A stretch of DNA of 64,000 nt from Candidatus Scalindua sp. (GTDB taxonomy: Bacteria > Planctomycetota > Brocadiia > Brocadiales > Scalinduaceae). Under the pieces are notes generated by a model that had not been told where the DNA came from, did not search any database, and worked only from the letters and a program-made list of their open reading frames with translations. Location: assembly GCA_021776915.1 (NCBI GenBank), contig JAIQZU010000082.1, positions 33,579 to 97,578 of the forward strand, in the 5' to 3' direction. Shown piece by piece: positions 45,771 through 54,907 of this stretch. The first letter of the stretch is position 1; every line of letters begins with the position of its first letter. A program made the position numbers and the translations under genes.

Positions 45771-46224
45771 CCTTCTTTTTAGCCTTGGCTTTCGGAGCCT
45801 TTGCAGGCTTTGTAGTCTCAGCCGGTTCATCAGCAACCACAACAGGAACCGTTTCTTTAACATCACTTGTATTCTTTACTCTTTTGCGGATTTCCTTCAG
45901 TCGTGCACTCTTTCCCTTCCTGTCGCGCAGGTAATATAATTTGGCACGTCTTGTCTTATGGCTTTTTTTCACTTTTACATCAGTTACGTTTGGAGAGTGT
46001 ACAGGAAATACACGTTCAACTCCCTCTCCCTGCACAATTCTTCTAACGGTAAATGTTTCCCTGATCCCTCTTCCTTTTCTACTAATAACCATGCCATTAA
46101 ATATTTGAATACGCTCCTTATCACCCTCAATTGTTTTAACGTGCACGTCAACCAAATCACCAACCTTAAACTGCGGCACATCTTCCTTCAGATTTTCTTT
46201 TTCAACTACATCGATTATATTCAT
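45760..46224 (-). CDS. rplS: Ribosomal protein L19 with a lysine/alanine-rich C-terminal extension
   Basis: 154 residues; residues 1-~115 are ordinary L19 (FKVGDLVDVHVKTIEGDKER, RIQIFNGMVISRKGRG, VFPVHSPNVTDVKV, RRAKLYYLRDRKGK). The extra ~38 residues (DVKETVPVVVADEPAETTK, then PAKAPKAKAKKKGEK) are low-complexity and basic, not in the usual protein. L19 sits at the 30S-50S interface. It belongs to the ffh-rpsP-trmD-rplS cluster. Confidence 0.95.
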   Translation of the reverse strand: MNIIDVVEKENLKEDVPQFKVGDLVDVHVKTIEGDKERIQIFNGMVISRKGRGIRETFTVRRIVQGEGVERVFPVHSPNVTDVKVKKSHKTRRAKLYYLRDRKGKSARLKEIRKRVKNTSDVKETVPVVVADEPAETTKPAKAPKAKAKKKGEK

Positions 46225-46258
46225 GGTACTAACTCCTTTACGTAAAGTATTATCTCTG

Positions 46259-46948
46259 TTATTTTGTTTTATCTTCTAATAAATCCGGTCTTCTCTCCTG
46301 CGTTCTCACAATGGCCTCTTTCGTTCTCCACTCTTCTATCTTTGTATGATGGCCGGATTTCAGGATTTCAGGAACTTTCATTCCCCTGAATTCTGCAGGT
46401 CTCGTATACTGTGGATACTCCAGAAGTCTATTCATAAATGACTCATCCTGCAGCGAACTGTTACCGCCTAAGACTCCCGGAACCAATCTAACAACCGAAT
46501 CTATTACAACCATTGCGGGTATTTCACCGCCAGTAAGCACATAATCACCTATGGAAATTTCACGCACATCTATCCCGGATCTTATTCTTTCATCAAATCC
46601 TTCATAGTGTCCACAAATTACCATTAAACGAGTCTTCTTCGACAAATCATCAGCAATTTCCTGGTTAAGCGTTTCTCCCTGTGGCGTCAGCAATATCTTT
46701 GTTGATACCACATCTTCCTGCGCCTCCACAGTCTCAACTGCATTAAAAACCGGTTCAGGTTTCATAACCATACCGGCACCTCCTCCGTATGGTTTATCAT
46801 CCACGCACCTGTGCTTATCATTTGAGAAATCCCTGATATTGTGCAGGTGGAAGTTCACAAGTTTCTTTTCGCCTGCAATCCTCATTATACTTTCACCTAA
46901 TACATTATGAAACATCTCAGGAAACAGTGTTAAGATATCTATTCTCAT
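46259..46948 (-). CDS. trmD: tRNA (guanine37-N1)-methyltransferase
   Basis: 229 residues. [38 protein letters not shown] (~53), [23 protein letters not shown] (~112) and [17 protein letters not shown] (~131), where the SAM-binding SPOUT knot lies, identify TrmD. It makes m1G37 in tRNA to prevent frameshifting. The gene before it should be rimM by common gene order, but rpsP is found directly upstream with a 142-bp gap. Confidence 0.96.
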   Translation of the reverse strand: MRIDILTLFPEMFHNVLGESIMRIAGEKKLVNFHLHNIRDFSNDKHRCVDDKPYGGGAGMVMKPEPVFNAVETVEAQEDVVSTKILLTPQGETLNQEIADDLSKKTRLMVICGHYEGFDERIRSGIDVREISIGDYVLTGGEIPAMVVIDSVVRLVPGVLGGNSSLQDESFMNRLLEYPQYTRPAEFRGMKVPEILKSGHHTKIEEWRTKEAIVRTQERRPDLLEDKTK

Positions 46949-46959
46949 AATTTATATAT

Positions 46960-47062
46960 AAATTCTGGATTCCTTGCGAAACGTCCTCGGCGACTTTTGT
47001 CCGGGGAAGCAAGGTTGCCTCCCTTTCGGGAGGATTCCAAATCCGTTTCTGGATTAAGACGC
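46960..47062. repeat. Structured spacer between rpsP and trmD
   Basis: Contains a perfect hairpin CCTCCC-TTTC-GGGAGG (47020-47035) and an outer pair CCTTGC (46973-46978) with GCAAGG (47009-47014), then GGATTCC/GGATTTGG-type flanks. It has the look of an interspersed palindrome that landed where rimM normally sits. Confidence 0.45.
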
Positions 47063-47090
47063 AACAAGCAAGTGGCTAAAGTAAGCTAAA

Positions 47091-47345
47091 TTATTGTTTT
47101 ACAGCTATTTTATTCTTTTTGAGAATACTGGCTACTGTTTCGGTTGGTTGAGCGCCTACGCTAAGCCAGTACTCGATCCTCTCTCTCTTTAATACTACCT
47201 TTTTTGCTTCATCTTTTTCCATTGGATCATACGTTCCCAATTGTTCGATACTTCTTCCATCGCGCTCTTCCCGTGCATCAAAGGCACAAATCCTGAAATA
47301 AGCCCTGTTTCTCCGCCCCATTCTCTTTAATCTTAACTTTACCAT
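47091..47345 (-). CDS. rpsP: Ribosomal protein S16
   Basis: 84 residues: MVKLRLKRMGRRNRAYFRIC, DGRSIEQLGTYDPM (~31) and ERIEYWLSVGAQPTETV (~55) are S16 throughout. Part of the ffh-rpsP-trmD-rplS run; an AGGAG site precedes the ATG. The protein binds 16S rRNA early in 30S assembly. Confidence 0.97.
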   Translation of the reverse strand: MVKLRLKRMGRRNRAYFRICAFDAREERDGRSIEQLGTYDPMEKDEAKKVVLKRERIEYWLSVGAQPTETVASILKKNKIAVKQ

Positions 47346-47403
47346 TAAACGTTCTCCTTTTCTTAATTAAGCATTAATATTTATATTTAACTGTTCGTGT
47401 TTA

Positions 47404-48789
47404 TTATCTCTTTTTTCTTTTTACTTTTTTACGCTTACTCCTGATCTTTCTGGGAATCTTCATTAAATCCGGCGTCATCCCTTCTGCTGAAAAGCTTTTG
47501 GGGTCTGCACCACTTAGAGACCTGAACATCTTCTTCATTTGTTTGAACTGTTTTAATAATTGACTAACCTCATGAGCGTCAGTACCGCTTCCACGAGATA
47601 TTCTGTTTCTCCGGCTTCCTTCAATCTTGTCCGGATTCATTCGCTCTTCAAGCGTCATTGAACGAATCATGGCTTCAACCCTTTTTATTTGATTCTCATC
47701 AACATCCATCCCCTTCATTTTTTTACCCACTCCAGGTATCATGCCAAGTATATCTTTCATCGGACCCATTTTTTTTACCTGCTGTAACTGGCCAAGAAAA
47801 TCTTCAAGCGTCAGCGTGTTTTCTCTAATTTTTTTCTCTAATTTTACGGCTTCGTCCTCATTAACAACCTGCTGAGCCTTTTCAACCAGAGATACAACGT
47901 CTCCCATTCCAAGTATTCTGGAAGCCATTCTATCCGGGTGAAATTCTTCAAGTTTATCAAGTTTCTCGCCGACTCCTACAAACTTTATAGGCTTACCCGT
48001 AACCGCCTTGATTGATAATGCCGCACCTCCTCTGGTATCACCATCCAATTTTGTTAAGATCACACCATCAAAATCCAGTTGTGAGTTGAATTCTTTAGCA
48101 CTGTTAACGGCATCCTGTCCGGTCATAGAATCACAAACAAAAAATATCTGAGTCGGCTTTATCTTATCCTTAATCTGCGTCAACTCCAACATCAACTCTT
48201 CATCAATATGCAGTCTGCCCGCAGTATCAATAATAACAACATTATGATTGTCAAGGAAGGCACGTTTCATTGCCCATTTGCATATCTTAACGGGATTAGA
48301 ATTTGCCTCAGAATAGACAGGAACATTAAGCTGCTTCCCGATAACCTTCAATTGATCAACTGCCGCCGGCCTCTGTATATCAGCGGCTACAAGCATAGGG
48401 CTTTTCCCCTTTGATAATATCATGTTTGCAAGCTTACCGGCCGTTGTTGTTTTTCCGCTTCCCTGTAATCCTGCAAGCATAATTACTGTAATGTCTCCGT
48501 CCACATACTTTATGGTAGAATCAACCGGACCCATAAGGTGTTCCATCTCGGCTTGCACAATCTTTACTATTTGCTGTCCCGGCTTGACACTTTTAAGTAC
48601 TTCCTCTCCAACTGCCTTCTCTGTAACTTTCTGTATAAAGTCCTTTACGACCTTGTAGTTTGTATCTGCTTCCAGAAGCGCAACCCTGACTTCACGCAAA
48701 CCATCATTTATGTTTTGCTCTGTCAGCCTTCCTCTTCCGCTTAATTTATTAAATATTGTTTCGAAGCTGTCCGTAATCGATTCAAACAT
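47404..48789 (-). CDS. ffh: Signal recognition particle protein Ffh
   Basis: 461 residues: N domain, G domain with GLQGSGKTTTAGKLA (~107), VIIDTAGRLH (~187), LTKLDGDTRGGAAL (~247) and GVGEKLDKLEEFHPDRMASRILG, and the methionine-rich M domain (MGPMKDILGMIPGVGKKMKG, RGSGTDAHEVSQLLKQF) with a basic tail. With 4.5S RNA it targets membrane and secreted proteins. First gene of the translation cluster. Confidence 0.97.
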   Translation of the reverse strand: MFESITDSFETIFNKLSGRGRLTEQNINDGLREVRVALLEADTNYKVVKDFIQKVTEKAVGEEVLKSVKPGQQIVKIVQAEMEHLMGPVDSTIKYVDGDITVIMLAGLQGSGKTTTAGKLANMILSKGKSPMLVAADIQRPAAVDQLKVIGKQLNVPVYSEANSNPVKICKWAMKRAFLDNHNVVIIDTAGRLHIDEELMLELTQIKDKIKPTQIFFVCDSMTGQDAVNSAKEFNSQLDFDGVILTKLDGDTRGGAALSIKAVTGKPIKFVGVGEKLDKLEEFHPDRMASRILGMGDVVSLVEKAQQVVNEDEAVKLEKKIRENTLTLEDFLGQLQQVKKMGPMKDILGMIPGVGKKMKGMDVDENQIKRVEAMIRSMTLEERMNPDKIEGSRRNRISRGSGTDAHEVSQLLKQFKQMKKMFRSLSGADPKSFSAEGMTPDLMKIPRKIRSKRKKVKRKKR

Positions 48790-48985
48790 TTCTTACCTTT
48801 TCGTTAATTCTTTAATATATTTTCAAGCCATAACGTCCATCCGGATTCACAGGAGGAACATAATCAGGCAAATATCCCTGTATTTTCTTAAACGTTGTAA
48901 CATAATACAAATTGAACAAATATTCAATGTAAATATCGTGGTACGGGTTCAAAAATTTCCTGCCCGTCCCAGTTGAGATGCCCCC

Positions 48986-50281
48986 CTACTCCTTTTCACG
49001 CCATATCTTTGCACCCAGGCTTGTCAGGCGATCTTCCAGCTTTTCGTACCCTCTATCAATGTGATAAAGCCTTCTAATCTCTGTAATCCCTTTGGCAACC
49101 ATCCCGGCAACTACCAGCGAGGCACTTGCTCTTAAATCTGAGGCCATCACAGTTGTCCCGGAAAGAGACGGTACACCCTTAATAATTGCAATAGCATCGT
49201 CATTCCTGATATCTGCGCCCATTCTGTTAAGCTCTGCTACATGCATAAACCTGTGTGGGAATATTCGCTCTGTTATAATACTCGTACCATTTGCAATACT
49301 CATTAACGCAGTGAATTGAGCCTGCATGTCAGTAGGCATGCCTGGATACGGCAATGTCGTGATATTTGCAGGTTTGATGTTCCCATCACTTTTAACTGTG
49401 CATTCTCCATTTTTTACCCCGTTAAACTCCTCCTTACCGTCAGAAGCCTGAATTTCTACGCCCATTTCCCGTAATTTGTTAACTACTGAAGTCAGATGCC
49501 CGGATATACCATTCTCCAATACTATGCTGCCTCCTGTTATTGCTCCTGCAATCATGATGGTTCCAGCTTCGATTCTGTCCGGTATTATCTCATATTCAAC
49601 CCCGTTCAACTCATCAACGCCTTCTATAATAAGGTTCTTTTCGCCGATTCCACTTATATTTGCTCCGGCTTTGTTGAGAAAATTAGCCAGATCCTGCACT
49701 TCAGGCTCACAAGCAGCATTTTCTATAATAGTCCTTCCTTCTCCAAGAACGGCTGCCATCATAACATTACAGGTACCCAAAACTGTGGAGCCATACGGAC
49801 CTCCCAGATCAACTACGCTCCCTTTCAGCTTTTTACCTGTTGCAATGACATATCCATCCTTTACGTCAACCTGAGCGCCAAGCGATTCAATACCTTTGAT
49901 ATGGATATCTATGGGCCGGGAGCCAATTGAACATCCTCCCGGAATAGACACCTTTGCCATACCTCGCTTTCCAAGCAAAGGGCCAAGTACACAAATCGAT
50001 GCCCTCATCGTCCTGACAAGATCGTAAGGAGCTGTTACATTTTTCTCTTCCTTGACAGTTATTTCAAGCGAACCATCAGGACACTTTTTCGTATCTACAC
50101 CAAGCTCATTGAGAATCTTGCAAAGGGTTTTCACGTCTGTAAGATCCGGTATTCCCTTTAATTTAAAAGTGCCTTTAGCCAACAAACATGCAGCCATAAT
50201 AGGCAGCGCAGCGTTCTTCGCACCATTTACACGGACCCTTCCCTGCAAGGGATTGCCGCCTTCAATTATCATTTTCTCCAT
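48986..50281 (-). CDS. murA: UDP-N-acetylglucosamine 1-carboxyvinyltransferase
   Basis: 431 residues. VNGAKNAALPIMAACLL (~19), TMRASICVLGPLL (~90), IPGGCSIGSRPIDIHI (~114, the fosfomycin-target cysteine present), PDRIEAGTIMIAGAITGG (~233) and TLPYPGMPTDMQAQF (~310) identify MurA. It makes the first committed precursor of peptidoglycan, so this organism makes a cell wall, which is of note if it is a planctomycete. It is 2 bp from the carbamoyltransferase gene. Confidence 0.97.
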   Translation of the reverse strand: MEKMIIEGGNPLQGRVRVNGAKNAALPIMAACLLAKGTFKLKGIPDLTDVKTLCKILNELGVDTKKCPDGSLEITVKEEKNVTAPYDLVRTMRASICVLGPLLGKRGMAKVSIPGGCSIGSRPIDIHIKGIESLGAQVDVKDGYVIATGKKLKGSVVDLGGPYGSTVLGTCNVMMAAVLGEGRTIIENAACEPEVQDLANFLNKAGANISGIGEKNLIIEGVDELNGVEYEIIPDRIEAGTIMIAGAITGGSIVLENGISGHLTSVVNKLREMGVEIQASDGKEEFNGVKNGECTVKSDGNIKPANITTLPYPGMPTDMQAQFTALMSIANGTSIITERIFPHRFMHVAELNRMGADIRNDDAIAIIKGVPSLSGTTVMASDLRASASLVVAGMVAKGITEIRRLYHIDRGYEKLEDRLTSLGAKIWREKE

Positions 50282-50283
50282 GT

Positions 50284-52101
50284 TTAGTCCGGTTCAAACT
50301 CCTTTTGCCAATCAGTATCGAGATCAACAGGCTTTTGTCTCTTTTTATCTAAGAGATAGCTGCCCATAATGAGATAATCCATTCCTGTTCTCATAAAGCA
50401 TTTATAGGCTTCCTCCGGTCTGCACACAATAGGTTCTCCCCTCACATTGAAGGAAGTATTAACAATCATGGGACAACCAGTTTTTTTATAAAACGCATCT
50501 ATCACATTATAGAATAAGGGGTTATCTTCTTTAGTTACAGTCTGGATTCTTGCAGAGTAGTCTACATGTGTAATTGCAGGAACTTCTGAACGTGCTACTT
50601 TTAACTTTTCCAGGCCGAATAACTCTTCTTCCTTATCTGACATCTTTACCCTTTTTTCATCTTTTATGTTTGCCACCAGTAACATATACGGACTCTCACA
50701 GTCTATATCAAAATAATCTGAAACATGTTCCCTTAACACGGTTGGAGCAAACGGCCTGAATGATTCTCTATACTTTATCTTCAGATTCATAATTGATTGC
50801 ATCTCTTTTGAACGTGGATCACCTATAATACTTCTTGAGCCAAGCGACCTTGGGCCAAATTCCATTCTTCCTTGAAACCAGCCTATCACATTTTCACCTG
50901 CAATCAATTCTGCAACCCTTGGAGGGATTTCTGCCATTTCAAGTTTCTCAAAAGGAACCCCCTCTTTTGTAAGAAAACCCTCTATTTCTTCATCCGTATA
51001 ATAATTACCAAGATATGACGCCTTCTGCAACACCCTTGCTTCGTCTAATTTCCTGTTGTTTCCGAGATACTTATACCAGATTAACAACGCCACTCCCAGG
51101 GCGCCGCCGGCATCGCCTGCTGCAGGCTGAATCCACAAATTCTCAAAAGGCCCCTCCCTCAACAGTCTGCCATTTGACACACAATTCAGGGCAACTCCTC
51201 CTGCAAGACACAGGTTTTTCTTCCCTGTTTCTTTATAAACATGATTTACCATGCGTAAAACTATCTCTTCTGTAACCACTTGGACGGACCTCGCCAGATC
51301 CATCTCCCTTTGTGTAACTTTGGACCCGGGCTTGCTGGGACGCCCGCCAAACAGCTTATTAAATCGGCCATTGGTCATAGTAAGTCCCGTACAATAATTA
51401 AAATATTTCATATTCAGCTTGAAAGAACCATCCTCTTTCAGATCGATTAACTTGTCTAAGATTATATCTACATATTTGGGTTCTCCGTAGGGCGCCAGTC
51501 CCATGACCTTATATTCAGCAGAATTGACCTTAAATCCGGTATAATATGTAAAAGCGGAATATAGAAGCCCTAATGAATGTGGAAACTTCAACTCTGACGT
51601 TATACTAATGTCATTCTTTTCTCCAACGCCATAGCTTGTTGTTGCCCATTCACCTACAGCATCAACAGTCAATATAGCCGCCTCTGAGAAGGGGGAGGGA
51701 TAAAATGCGGAAGCGGCATGAGACTCATGATGTTCCGGAAACAACACTTTTCCATTATAACCAAGCTCCTTCTTTATAATGTCTCTAATAAACAGTTTTT
51801 GCTTTATCCACAGTGGCATTGACTTAAAGAAAGATTTTATCCCTACAGGAGCGTAAGCCAGATAACTATACAAAATCCTCTCAAACTTTATAAACGGCTT
51901 ATCGTAAAATCCGACATAATCTAACTCTTCGGCATCGATTCCAGCTTCTTTCAGGCAGTACTCTACGGCATTAGTTGGAAAGCTGAAATCATGCTTTTTC
52001 CTTGTAAATCTCTCTTCCTGTGCAGCGGCTATTATCTCACCATCCCTCACCAGACACGCCGCACTATCATGATAAAAAGCTGAAATTCCCAGTATATTCA
52101 T
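50284..52101 (-). CDS. NodU/CmcH-type carbamoyltransferase
   Basis: About 605 residues from ATG 52101 (MNILGISAFYHDSAA); a GTG at 52116 adds five. The N-terminal Kae1/Gcp-like half has ISAFYHDSAACL, EHHESHAASAFYPSPF (~130, metal/phosphate site) and CLAGGVALNCVSNG (~313); the C-terminal half has GRMEFGPRSLGSRSIIGDPR (~412) and SFRPFAPTVL. These enzymes move carbamoyl from carbamoyl phosphate to sugars or antibiotics. With DUF5989 and SxtJ just upstream it forms a common three-gene unit, often in surface-polysaccharide or unknown pathways. Confidence 0.9.
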   Translation of the reverse strand: MNILGISAFYHDSAACLVRDGEIIAAAQEERFTRKKHDFSFPTNAVEYCLKEAGIDAEELDYVGFYDKPFIKFERILYSYLAYAPVGIKSFFKSMPLWIKQKLFIRDIIKKELGYNGKVLFPEHHESHAASAFYPSPFSEAAILTVDAVGEWATTSYGVGEKNDISITSELKFPHSLGLLYSAFTYYTGFKVNSAEYKVMGLAPYGEPKYVDIILDKLIDLKEDGSFKLNMKYFNYCTGLTMTNGRFNKLFGGRPSKPGSKVTQREMDLARSVQVVTEEIVLRMVNHVYKETGKKNLCLAGGVALNCVSNGRLLREGPFENLWIQPAAGDAGGALGVALLIWYKYLGNNRKLDEARVLQKASYLGNYYTDEEIEGFLTKEGVPFEKLEMAEIPPRVAELIAGENVIGWFQGRMEFGPRSLGSRSIIGDPRSKEMQSIMNLKIKYRESFRPFAPTVLREHVSDYFDIDCESPYMLLVANIKDEKRVKMSDKEEELFGLEKLKVARSEVPAITHVDYSARIQTVTKEDNPLFYNVIDAFYKKTGCPMIVNTSFNVRGEPIVCRPEEAYKCFMRTGMDYLIMGSYLLDKKRQKPVDLDTDWQKEFEPD

Positions 52102-52213
52102 TTTGGTTAATCTCACATTAAGGTCTTACAACTAAAGTCTTTGTCTGCAAGTTAGAAATTATACTCATAAATCAGGTTCACACAACCTAAAATAAACAAA
52201 ACGGACGCAGAAC

Positions 52214-52254
52214 AAAAAAAGCCTATCCCCCCTGTAGAAGGAATAGGCTTTTTA
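52214..52254. terminator. Bidirectional Rho-independent terminator
   Basis: AAAAAAAGCCTAT (52214-52226) pairs with ATAGGCTTTTT (52243-52253). A/T runs on both sides allow use in either direction. It lies between DUF5989 and the carbamoyltransferase on the same strand, so it may limit readthrough. Confidence 0.75.
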
Positions 52255-52333
52255 TGTATCTTCAAGTTGCCAGCAATATGCTCCTGGTTTTCTTCCTGAT
52301 GGTTATAAACCCTTAAACGTTAGTATAACAGCA

Positions 52334-52492
52334 TCAAAACAGAGCATAAATAAACGGTGCAACGGCTGAGCTTTCAGTAAATATTATTAGCAGACCTAAT
52401 AACAAAAGAAGGATTATAATAGGTGCAAGCCAGAATTTCTTGCGTACCCTCATAAAATCCCACAACTCCTTGAATATAGATATCTTGCTCAC
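52334..52492 (-). CDS. DUF5989 small membrane protein
   Basis: 52 residues from GTG 52492, with GGAGG 8 nt upstream. Translation: MSKISIFKELWDFMRVRKK, then a membrane helix FWLAPIIILLLLLGLLIIF and the tail TESSAVAPFIYALF. The pattern KELWxFxRxRKKFWLxPI and SAVAPFIYxLF is the DUF5989 signature. It sits between SxtJ and the carbamoyltransferase, its usual place. No function is known; it is probably an anchor or partner of the SxtJ protein. Confidence 0.88.
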   Translation of the reverse strand: MSKISIFKELWDFMRVRKKFWLAPIIILLLLLGLLIIFTESSAVAPFIYALF

Positions 52493-52538
52493 TTAGATTC
52501 CTCCAAATTATTTCTGTATTGAAATTTACATTATATGA

Positions 52539-52943
52539 CTAAAACTGCCTCTCATATTGCTCTTTAGCAATCTCACCTCCATCTCTCTTATTCCAATATG
52601 ACTTTGCCTCCTTGTCAAGACGTTTGTCTAACAGATCTTTTTTTAGCAGCCTGGACAAAATCCCTATTGGGGTAAAAATTATGTAAAAAATAATGCCCAA
52701 CAATATCCTGGTATTTACCCACCCTATTGCATGACCAACTGTAGTTATTACTTTAAATAACGGCTTTAAAACAATTGTAGCAAAAAAAGCTAATGCAAGA
52801 ATCAGACCGGCAGATCCGAGAAACCACGTGTAGGCGTTAATATGCCCTCTATATAATTGCCACCCTCCAATAAGGCACAACAGTACCGTTAAGCCTATTC
52901 CAAACTTTCTTATCTCTAGTTTTTCATCTTTTGTTTTGTGCAC
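52539..52943 (-). CDS. SxtJ-family membrane protein
   Basis: 134 residues, three hydrophobic segments (~14-28, 38-58, 78-95). The C-terminal block AIGWVNTRILLGIIFYIIF, TPIGILSRLLKKD and the ending SYWNKRDGG...YERQF are SxtJ hallmarks (named from the saxitoxin cluster). The family is found beside carbamoyltransferases and DUF5989 in many bacteria without toxin synthesis; the role is unknown. Confidence 0.88.
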   Translation of the reverse strand: MHKTKDEKLEIRKFGIGLTVLLCLIGGWQLYRGHINAYTWFLGSAGLILALAFFATIVLKPLFKVITTVGHAIGWVNTRILLGIIFYIIFTPIGILSRLLKKDLLDKRLDKEAKSYWNKRDGGEIAKEQYERQF

Positions 52944-52961
52944 TCTTAACCTTTAATACAG

Positions 52962-52985
52962 CCCGCGGGGGGAGTCGAACCCATA
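52962..52985 (-). other. att-like tRNA 3'-end remnant
   Basis: On the minus strand GGGTTCGACTCCCCCCGCGGGCT reads as a T-loop (TTCGACT), the 3' T-stem and an acceptor strand CGCGGGC plus T. The 5' part of a tRNA is missing. It lies 90 bp beyond the 3' end of the integrase gene, as expected for an attachment site after integration into a tRNA gene. Confidence 0.5.
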
Positions 52986-53076
52986 AAACACACACCTAAA
53001 CTACTGATATATAGTCACTTAAAATTTGAGATATTCTTCCGGTGACGGTCTGGTGACGGTTTTGGTATTCCTACCT

Positions 53077-54366
53077 TCAAGGGCTAGTATCCACATTCTT
53101 TAAATTTGTCAATTTTATTACTTTCTCTTGAAGTGATAAGTTGGATATGTCAATTTTTAATTTACTCAAATCATTATGCAAATATTTCTCAGTTGTTTTG
53201 ATGTTGGAATGTCCAAGAAGTTGAGAAACATTATAGATAGACACACCGGAATTGATTAGCTGGCTTGCAAATGAATGCCTGCATGCATCATACAACCTTA
53301 CGCTTTTGTCCAGACCGGCCTTATGCCGCACCTTCCGCCACATCACGATTAAGCTGGTTTCTTTGTAGTAGCTACCGGCTCTATTAACAAACACATAAGC
53401 CTCTGGTAGATTGTTTTCAACCCTGTGCTTAATGTGCTCAAATATTTCTTGGTGAATTGGTATAACAGCCCTCTTTGATCTCTTCCCTTTCCTCTTTTGC
53501 CTGTAAATGGCATTGGAGAAAGTCGCGGAGACAGTAATTACCATTTTCTCTAAATCTACGTCTTTGCACTTCAAAGCCCTTGCCTCCCCCGGCCTGCACC
53601 CTGAGAGCATAAGAAAGGCCACTATAGGCTTGTCTTGATCTGGTACATAATCAAACACGGCTCTTTGTGTGTCCGGTGCTAGCCATGTCGTTCTTGGCGG
53701 ATCTATCTCTATTACCGGAAAGTTTGGAACTACATTCAGTATTTCTAAATCCTTTTTTAGATACATAAGAAAGGTCTTGAATATATCAATGCAATTCTTT
53801 AAGGTCTTATTGCCGAATTTATACTTTTCACTAACGTAATCTTGATAATTTACAACGTCTATTTTGCGTAAATCCCTCACATCATTTGTACCAAAGTAAT
53901 CTTTTGCAATCCCTGTATAACGCCCGTAATGCCTTACATAGCTGGGAGCTATCTTGTCACCCGTCAGCTTGTAATCAAGGAACTTATCAAGTAAATTCGA
54001 GACATAAAACTTTTCCAACTCTTGCCGGACGTACCTTGTCGGGTCAAACGTGTGATCATTAATCTCGCTGTCAATACGGCTTAAAAGATTTTCTGCACGC
54101 TGATATGAGTCAAGAAGCTGTCCTTGCCTGTCTGAAAATAATCTGAACCGTTGGCCTTGATGGAAAAAATCGATATAAAACCTCTTTGGGGTTGTTTGAT
54201 GTTCCGGGCAGATAAACCCTAGTTTCTTTATTTCGGTAAACTTGCCATAACAAACCGGACATTTTCCTTTTGCTCTGATTGTCCCTTTCATTTCCTCTTC
54301 CTTTCCAGAAAGAAGATAACGTACAGAGTCTTCAAAAGTCAAGGTATTTTCAACTAGGGCATTCAT
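53077..54366 (-). CDS. Tyrosine recombinase (integrase)
   Basis: 429 residues. An N-terminal zinc-ribbon-like segment with CPVCYGKF and ICPEHQT (~35-55), an Arm/SAM-like DNA-binding domain, then the catalytic domain with the first arginine in LSGCRPGEARALKCKD (~260), ACRHSFASQLINSGVSI (H-x-x-R type box II written as RHSFAS, ~363) and LLGHSNIKTTEKYLH with the nucleophile tyrosine (~396). It ends next to the att remnant. Confidence 0.93.
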   Translation of the reverse strand: MNALVENTLTFEDSVRYLLSGKEEEMKGTIRAKGKCPVCYGKFTEIKKLGFICPEHQTTPKRFYIDFFHQGQRFRLFSDRQGQLLDSYQRAENLLSRIDSEINDHTFDPTRYVRQELEKFYVSNLLDKFLDYKLTGDKIAPSYVRHYGRYTGIAKDYFGTNDVRDLRKIDVVNYQDYVSEKYKFGNKTLKNCIDIFKTFLMYLKKDLEILNVVPNFPVIEIDPPRTTWLAPDTQRAVFDYVPDQDKPIVAFLMLSGCRPGEARALKCKDVDLEKMVITVSATFSNAIYRQKRKGKRSKRAVIPIHQEIFEHIKHRVENNLPEAYVFVNRAGSYYKETSLIVMWRKVRHKAGLDKSVRLYDACRHSFASQLINSGVSIYNVSQLLGHSNIKTTEKYLHNDLSKLKIDISNLSLQEKVIKLTNLKNVDTSP

Positions 54367-54517
54367 ATTGATTCTTTCTTCATGGTAAAACTAAAGTATC
54401 ACGATCCTTCGTTTCCCTTACACGGATATCCCCCTCCGGAGGTAACAACCTTTTGAATTTTTTCAGGCGCCACATCACCTGCCTTTAACTATTCCGGCGT
54501 ATGCTTTTTGATTCTTA

Positions 54518-54898
54518 CTACATCTCTGTGGTTGCATTAAAGATTTTGGCTGTGCCGGCTTTTACATTCCTCTCGTACGCCTCGTAAGCCCCAAAATTAT
54601 CACCGAACTCAGCACGTAAACCAGCGTCGCCATCCCATTCCTCCAGCGTGGTTTTCGGTTTTTCGGATTTCGAATTTCGAATCATTGCACTGATTCTGGC
54701 GGAGTTGTCGGCTTTCTCTGCTTCCCTACCTTCTTTCTTGCCCTGGAAACGTCCTTCACTAAAAGCCTTATCATAGAGTGCTGGGGCTGTGTCCTTGAGA
54801 TCTTTTAGATCTTCCTGTTTTATTACGCAATAACCATTAGCTTTCAACCTGTTGATCCTCATTCGTATAATATTATCGTGCGGTGTTTGTGTTAACAT
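54518..54898 (-). CDS. Element-borne hypothetical protein
   Basis: 126 residues from ATG 54898, chosen because GAGAGG lies 9 nt upstream; an ATG at 54907 is directly at the ribosome site. Charged, no membrane or signal segment. It contains RLKANGYCVIKQEDLKDLK and GRFQGKKEGREAEKADN-type helical stretches. No family recognised. It is next to the integrase, as small accessory proteins of integrated elements often are. Confidence 0.6.
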   Translation of the reverse strand: MLTQTPHDNIIRMRINRLKANGYCVIKQEDLKDLKDTAPALYDKAFSEGRFQGKKEGREAEKADNSARISAMIRNSKSEKPKTTLEEWDGDAGLRAEFGDNFGAYEAYERNVKAGTAKIFNATTEM

Positions 54899-54907
54899 TA
54901 GAACCAT

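Noticed and set aside
52962..52985. tmRNA 3' end
   Set aside because: The acceptor strand CGCGGGC would not pair with the usual GGGGCUG start of tmRNA, and no tag-peptide region is present; a tRNA remnant fits better.
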